DNA of 64,000 bases from Hypomesus transpacificus. Its lineage: Eukaryota; Chordata; Actinopteri; Osmeriformes; Osmeridae. The translations under genes and the position numbers were made by a program. The notes beneath the pieces are model-generated. The model saw only the letters and a list, made by a program, of their open reading frames with translations, was not told where the DNA came from and ran no database searches. Shown here in pieces: positions 58,497-64,000 of this stretch (position 1 is its first letter; every line of letters starts with the position of its first letter). Location: positions 16,363,840 through 16,427,839 of the forward strand of contig NC_061073.1 of NCBI RefSeq assembly GCF_021917145.1, written 5' to 3'.

Positions 58497-61400
58497 CAAA
58501 TCCTCCTGTGCGTCGCTTTGGATGAAGCCTCAATTAATACAAGGTCATTATTATTGTGATGAAGCGCCTACCTTTCCTGAAGTTGTGTCTGTTGGTGTGG
58601 AAGGCGTAGAGAAGCTCGTAGTAGTTATGGGTCATGAGGTCCACAGCCCTGGCTCTGGACTCGATGATGCTGACCACCTGGAAACACAAGGCAGTCAAGC
58701 AACACGAGTTCACGGTGTACAGTAACATCATCTGAGCTAGCAGGCACGGTGTACAGTAACATCTCAGCTAGCAGGCATGGTGTACAGTAACAACATCTGA
58801 GCTAGCAGGCATGGTGTACAGTAACATAATCTCAGCTAGCAGGCATGGTGTACAGTAACATCATCTCAGCTAGCAGGCATGGTGTACAGTAACATCATCT
58901 GAGCTAGCAGGCATGGTGTACAGTAACATCATCTGAGCTAGCAGGCATGGTGTACAGTAACATCATCTCAGCTAGCAGGCATGGTGTACAGTAACATCTC
59001 AGCTAGCAGGCATGGTGTACAGTAATAACGGTGGTCCAGTCCAGGGAAGAGGAGCCAGGGCATACCTCGTCATGCAGGTTGATGTAGGAGAAGCGGACCA
59101 GGTCCTGGAGCTGAGAGCGCTCACACAGAACCACCACCAGCTGGCGCAGGCAGTCCAGCTGCCTGGAGAGGAGGAGGAACGCAAACATACTCTAAAAAGG
59201 CAGAGTAGGTACCAAACTAACAAGTGAAACTTGTTTCCTGCTTGAATGTTTATGTGTGTGTGGTGAGTGTGTGTATGAGAGTGTGTGTGTGTACCTGCTG
59301 GAGTCTGGGTTCTGGACCAGAGCCTCATAGGCCTCACTGTTGTGGCCCAGGTCCAGGTGGTGTTTGAAGATACGCGTCCAGAGAGCAGCCTGGACACAGG
59401 GAGAAGAGATCAGTACTGAGATCGTCATTAAAGACAGATATCACCCCCAGTTATCAGCATACACATTTTATTGTTTAAGTAATGTCACAGAGGGTTTCAC
59501 AGATCAGCACCTGTAACCAAGCTCCACCCTCCTAGTGGTGAAGGAGTGGGGTTCGTACCAAGCTACACCATCCTAGTGGTGAAGGAGTGAAGCTACACCC
59601 TCCTAGTGGTGAAGGAGTGGGGTTCGTACCAAGCTACACCCTCCTAGTGGTGAAGGAGTGGGGTTCGTACCAAGCTACACCCTCCTAGTGGTGAAGGAGT
59701 GGGGTTCGTACCAAGCTACACCCTCCTAGTGGTGAAGGAGTGGGGTTCGTACCAAGCTACACCCTCCTAGTGGTGAAGGAGTGGGGTTTGTACCTGACTC
59801 CTTAGGTCAGTGGTGGAGACGGTGATGGCCAGGCTGGCTAGCTGGATCACCAGCTCTGGCAGTCCCACATCCTCCAGCAAGCGCAGCACCTACACACACA
59901 GTCACACACCAGGGATGAACACAAACTAACATACGCACAAGTACATACTGAGACCCCCCCCCCCCCCCACACACAGTGATATTTCCCTCCCCACCTTGTT
60001 GTAGTACTGCAGGAGGGGAGATGAGGCAGCCTCCTCCTCATCAGCTCCTGCCACCCGCAGGAGGAACTCCTCCTTCTCCACCTCGGGCGACGCCTTCTTG
60101 AAGCACTCCAAAGCCTGAGGACAAGAGACACGGACACACAGGGTCACATTACCCACCATGCAACACTGACAATTGATGTACCCCCCCACACACACACCTT
60201 CTGCCCCTCTCCGTTGGCCAGGTAACACTGGCCCAGCATAAAGCTGCAGGAGCCCATGTTGACCTGACACCAGGGCTGGATGAGTCTGATGTACTCCTGG
60301 GAGAGAGACAGAGGGATAGAGAGGGAGGGACAGAGAGGGAGGGAGACAGGGAGAGACAGAGAGACGCCGTCACATCAAAAACCTGTTGAAAAGTTGCACA
60401 GCTGGGATTACTCACATGTACCTGTGTGTACTGACAGTAGGAACCCTCACCTGTAGTTGTGTGTACTGACAGTTGGCCATTAGACATTCAGGGAACTGGA
60501 AGCCTGGGTTGCTTGGCCAGCTAGAGATGCATAAGTTAAGGTAAGTGTCCTTTTATACCACGTTTCAACCCTGTGTAGTTTAGTACAAGCTCAGATCTAA
60601 GTATGAGTGGACTTTAATTAGTAAATAGGCATCAACATGTAAAAGACAGGATTTAGAGCTAACCTAACCTAAAGTTTATAGAGGTCAAATCTGACATGGC
60701 TTCACCAATGACATTAGCTTCAGAGCTAGCCAAACACCGAACGTTGAATCAAGAGCTTCTTGACACATTTGCCGCTTAAAAGATAGCTTAGCATATGCTA
60801 AGCATATGCTAACCCAGCTCCTTGTGGGTGTCTATGGAGGATACAGCTGCTGCGCTAGCAGCTGGACCACGCTGGAGACCATGTGGGGCCAGTGGAGCAT
60901 GGCTAGGCCTGCAGTGGGACCCTGCTGCTGGGAGTACAGCTGGGAGATGATGGACTTCCTCGCTACGCCCTGGTAGAACAACTCCAACACCGTCTGCGGA
61001 CTCAACACTGGGGGGAGACAGGGAGAGATAATGATGGGGAGACAATCAGATCCTAACCAGTATCACCTACAGCTATGAACTCAGGGGAAACCAAACAGCA
61101 TGTGTATGTTGCTGTCGAGCATAGTAACAAACAAACACACACCTGATCTGTTGGTGGCCAGGGAAAGGGAATCTGACATCTCAAGGACAGATAGGTGCTG
61201 CAGGTTAGCATCTCTGAAACACAAGAACCCCACCGATTACAACCACATCCACACATTTAGAAATGGAGTCATTATAAAAACACAGTAGGAAAAACAGTAA
61301 TGGGAGGGGGGGGGGGGTCTATGTAGGGTCTGATCTATATCAGCCTCTCAGTCCTTTTCGTCAGGCCCTCTGCCCTGCATGTTCTTCCACCACACCTGAT

Positions 61401-63865
61401 TCAGATGCAGTGTTTTCCACAGAATGGGATTTGTGGCGGTAGGCAGGGGCAGAGCCAGACGTTGTAAACAATTGGGGCTCTGCCACTGCCTATGGAAGCA
61501 AATCAGTGACAATGTTGGCGAGCCGCCACAAATAAATCAATGTGTGGGAAACACTGAGAGGAGCGTGATGTCATCAAGCCCAGCAGGAGCAGGACTGAGA
61601 AAGGCTGAGGAACTGAGGAGTCAGTTTGGGTGGGTCGTATCTATTCGACCTATGATGTATGTAACAGGGGGTCCTATAGGCTGTGTGTAACAGGGGGTCC
61701 TATAGGCTGTGTGTAACAGGGGGTCCTATAGGCTGTGTGTAACAGGGGGTCCTATAGGCTGTATGTAACAGGGGGTCCTATAGGCTGTGTGTAACAGGGG
61801 GTCCTATAGGCTGTGTGTAACAGGGGGTCCTATAGGCGGTGTGTAACAGGGGGTCCTATAGGCTGTGTGTAACAGGGGGTCCTATAGGCTGTGTGTAACA
61901 GGGGGTCCTATAGGCGGTGTGTAACAGGGGGTCCTATAGGCTGTGTGTAACAGGGGGTCCTATAGGCTGTGTGTAACAGGGGGTCCTATAGGCTGTGTGT
62001 AACAGGAGGTCCTATAGGCTGTGTGTAACAGGGGGTCCTATAGGCTGTGTGTAACAGGGGGTCCTATAGGCTGTGTGTAACAGGGGGTCCTATAGGCTGT
62101 GTGTAACAGGGGGTCCTATAGGCTGTGTGTAACAGGGGGTCCTATAGGCTGTGTGTAACATGAGGTCCTATAGGCTGTGTGTAAAAGGGGGTCCTATAGG
62201 CTGTGTGTAACAGGGGGTCCTATAGGCTGTGTGTAACAGGGGGTCCTATAGGCTGTGTGTAACAGGGGGGTCCTATAGGCTGTGTGTAACAGGGGGTCCT
62301 ATAGGCTGTGTGTAACAGGGGGTCCTATAGGCTGTGTGTAACAGGGGGGCCTATAGGCTGTGTGTAACAGGGGGTCGTACATGATGTCCAGGGGCAGGGC
62401 ACAGGCCAGGCTCTGGCAGGTGTGCTGGAGGAGCAGGTAGGAGGACAGAAGGTGGGAGGTCCTGGGGATCAGATCCTGCTGCAGCTGGAGCAGCTGGGCT
62501 CCTCCAGCCAGGAACACCTGACACACACACACACACAGAGAGAGACGTGTTTAAATGACTGACAAGATAGAAGGGTAAATGGCAGTTACAGCAGCGTGCG
62601 TGCTCACGTTGTCGTCCAGGCGCAGGTAGAGGTGCTGCAGCAGCAGCAGGTCCCGGCAGCACAGCGCTCTGGTCATGGCTGTGTGGCTCAGAGCCTGACA
62701 CACCACCGACACCATCACACTGCTGCCGTACAGCTGGGACAGGCTGATGCGCACGTTCAGAGACTGGCCTGACCACACACACACACACAATACCAGACAC
62801 ACACATTTTAGATGCATGACACACACCATTTTCATCATTCTTCCCACACAGAAACATTTAGAACTCATGGTTGTCGTTGGTTGACCTCTGACCTGCGGTG
62901 AGGGGTGGGTCGGGGTTGGCCTCTGGGTCCGTCTCCAGGTCCAGCTCTCTGAGCAGGAGGCCCATGGCCGCCAGAGGGCTCCTGATGTCCTGCAGCTTCG
63001 ACTGGATGTTCTCCACCACGTCCTCACTGCAGGACCACGACAAGCACGTCCAATAAGATTCTAACTCTCTTGATCTGCAGTCAAACTCTCTTGATCTGCA
63101 GTCAAACTCTCTTGATCTGCAGTTAAACTCTCTACCACGTACAATGTCGTTGTTGGATTGTCATCTAGTTAAACTGACGTATTGTAGTTGAGATTCTTGC
63201 ACTGTGCCTGGTACAGTACAGACTGGTCCTGGTACAGCACAGACTGGTCCTGGTACAGTACAGACTGGTCCTCGACTGACCACCAAAAAGCCGTCAGAAA
63301 TCGGCACTTCTGATCCTCGATCCGTTGTATCTGGACTTACTAAATGCACTAGTAAATTGCTTTGGATAAACGTGTCTGAATACAGGCACAAATGTAATGT
63401 ACTGCAGTATCACAGGGCTGTGCTGAGGGGGTACTACAGTACCAGAGGGCTGTGCTGTGGGGGTACTGCAGTACCAGAGGGCTGTGCTGAGGGGGCACTG
63501 CAGTACCAGAGGGCTGTGCTGTGGGGGTACTGCAGTACCAGAGGGCTGTGCTGAGGGGGCACTGCAGTACCAGAGGGCTGTGCTGTGAGGGTACTGCAGT
63601 ACCAGAGGGCTGTGCTGTGGGGGTACTGCAGTACCAGAGGGCTGTGCTGTGGGGGTACTGCAGTACCAGAGGGCTGTGCTGTGCTGTGGGGGTACTGACT
63701 TGTCGTGGTCCAGCAGGTGATCGAGCACCTGCTCTGCTGTGTTCTCCGGGGCTTCCAGTTGATCCAGGGCCCGCTCCATCTCGTAGGCCACGTCCCCTGG
63801 TACGGCCTCACTCACCAGCCTCAGACACTGCACCAGCTGGAGAACATCCCGCGCCAGCTCCGGGT
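55654..63865 (-). CDS. nup160: Nuclear pore complex protein Nup160, C-terminal part (5' exons outside window)
   Basis: Twenty-two exons: 63865-63700, 63026-62893, 62768-62608, 62517-62381, 61213-61143, 61007-60845, 60520-60451, 60296-60198, 60114-59995, 59889-59794, 59389-59295, 59162-59066, 58677-58572, 58451-58291, 58046-57986, 57670-57560, 57387-57264, 57048-56947, 56834-56693, 56422-56297, 56075-55980, 55737-55654. About 839 residues, matching roughly the last 58% of human NUP160 (1436). Nup160 is a Y-complex (Nup107-160) scaffold subunit; this part is its alpha-helical domain, while the N-terminal beta-propeller lies beyond the right edge. Diagnostic matches: LVVVLCERSQLQDLV, ESRARAVDLMTHNYYELLYA, MFEYGMRLGREVRTRQ, HHHCVINKLLSHGVPLP, YVDALLGKGHQYFGIE. 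The leftmost listed exon (63865) has the least certain acceptor. Many introns carry minisatellites at their 5' ends. Confidence 0.93.
55769..55977. repeat. About 40-bp minisatellite in the last nup160 intron, at the 5' splice site
   Basis: Five units containing GCTAGGCTGGTTAGATGCAG and GTGGTGGATGGAGGTGA. On the minus strand the first unit begins within the donor GTAGGTCACC of the exon ending at 55980 (other units: CTAGCTCACC). Confidence 0.9.
57049..57160 (+). mobile_element. Decayed SINE fragment in nup160
   Basis: GAGGTTGCAGGTTCACATCC is B-box-like and GCTTTCGATAAAAGCCTCAT resembles the common SINE tail. It starts directly beside the acceptor of the exon at 57048-56947. Confidence 0.4.
58711..59028. 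repeat. About 34-bp minisatellite in nup160 intron (exons 59162-59066 / 58677-58572)
   Basis: Nine units of the form AGCTAGCAGGCATGGTGTAC followed by AGTAACATCATCT, with variants. It fills almost the whole intron, ending about 38 bases from the donor and about 34 from the acceptor. Confidence 0.9.
59515..59794. repeat. 41-bp minisatellite in nup160 that includes the splice donor
   Basis: Seven units with core CCTCCTAGTGGTGAAGGAGT. On the minus strand each unit starts GTACGAACCCCACTCC; the true donor of the exon ending at 59794 is GTACAAACCCCACTCC, so the donor is itself the first unit. Confidence 0.92.
61408..61556. mobile_element. Palindromic hAT-like MITE in nup160 intron
   Basis: Ends CAGTGTTTTCCACA and TGTGGGAAACACTG are inverted repeats; inner arms TTGTGGCGGTAGGCAGGGGC and GAGCCGCCACAA with GCCACTGCCTA also pair. 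The CAGTG ends are typical of hAT elements. No matching 8-base duplication is visible. Non-coding relic of 149 bases. Confidence 0.65.
61656..62376. repeat. 26-bp minisatellite, about 28 copies, in nup160 intron
   Basis: Unit GTGTGTAACAGGGGGTCCTA plus TAGGCT, highly homogeneous with a few single-base variants. On the minus strand the array starts about 4 bases after the donor (CAT|GTAC) of the exon ending at 62381. Confidence 0.95.
63058..63131. repeat. 23-bp repeat, three to four copies, near a nup160 acceptor
   Basis: Units ACTCTCTTGATCTGCAGTCA lie about 32 bases upstream (in transcription) of the acceptor of the exon starting at 63026. Confidence 0.85.
63335..63392 (+). mobile_element. 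SINE tail fragment in nup160 intron
   Basis: AAATTGCTTTGGATAAACGT matches the common fish SINE tail (TTGCTTTGGATAAAAGCGTC). The head is not recognisable. Confidence 0.4.
63400..63697. repeat. 32-bp minisatellite, nine copies, at a nup160 splice donor
   Basis: Unit GGTACTGCAGTACCAGAGGG plus CTGTGCTGTGGG. On the minus strand it starts at the donor GTCAGTACCCCCACAG of the exon ending at 63700; other units read TGCAGTACCCCCACAG. Confidence 0.93.
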
Positions 63866-64000
63866 CTGGGTCAGGTGGAGGGCGGACAGGAAGAGGGGGA
63901 AACTGGGATGAATGGAAGAGCCTCAAAGAGCCAAAATGGCTGTCATGGGGGTGACCATGAGCGATTCCAAATGTAGCCAATTAGAACCATAGACGTCAAA
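63866..64000 (-). other. nup160 intron at window edge
   Basis: The minus strand upstream of the exon at 63865 contains a pyrimidine-rich tract (TTCCCCCTCTTCCTGTCC) leading to the acceptor CAG. No further exon is recognisable before the edge. Confidence 0.5.

Noticed and set aside
63294-63980. A 228-residue minus-strand frame with PQHSTALWYC-type repeats
   Set aside because: It reads through the nup160 donor at 63700 into the minisatellite; only the part 63865-63700 is exon.

Overview
The window is a gene-dense vertebrate segment, almost certainly from a teleost fish. Introns are short with GT-AG borders. The predicted proteins align over their length with human counterparts as I recall them. 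tRNA-derived SINEs with a fish-type 3' tail, palindromic MITEs and many minisatellites lie in the introns. I saw no tRNA, rRNA, CRISPR, operon or prokaryotic signal, and no retroviral or other capsid-bearing element. All exon models were built by hand from conserved protein sequence, splice consensus and reading phase; every listed coding exon is phase-consistent with its neighbours.

Layout: (1) 1-231, minus: first coding exon of an slc27a-type gene that runs off the left edge, a tandem paralogue of the next gene. (2) 1069-4136, minus: complete slc27a2-like very-long-chain acyl-CoA synthetase / fatty-acid transporter (10 exons). (3) 4747-14894, minus: cep152 (27 exons), with a tandem EAR(E/V) repeat in its coiled coil. 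(4) 16162-19823, minus: cops2 (13 exons). (5) 20266-22954, plus: galk2 (10 exons), head-to-head with cops2 across about 440 bp. (6) 24403-37188, minus: atp8b4 (27 exons), tail-to-tail with galk2. (7) 39846-42449, plus: sqor (9 coding exons). (8) about 44300-49683, plus: ctdspl2 (one non-coding and 12 coding exons). (9) 51060-53370, plus: eif3j (8 exons). (10) 55654-63865, minus: the C-terminal part of nup160 (22 exons), whose 5' half lies beyond the right edge.

The genes share no pathway. They cover lipid activation, centriole duplication, the COP9 signalosome, galactose/GalNAc phosphorylation, lipid flipping, mitochondrial sulfide oxidation, CTD-type phosphatase, translation initiation and the nuclear pore. 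All but nup160 have human orthologues on 15q15-q21, so this is a rearranged vertebrate synteny block; human NUP160 lies on 11p11, so a junction of ancestral blocks falls between eif3j and nup160.

The most unusual signal is positional. Minisatellites repeatedly begin at, or within a few bases of, 5' splice sites: cops2 exon 6, eif3j exon 6, and four nup160 introns, with looser cases in nup160 and cep152. In cops2 the repeat appears to be the 5' head of a SINE expanded about 14 times. In eif3j the exon end and its splice donor are present in four exact 56-bp copies.
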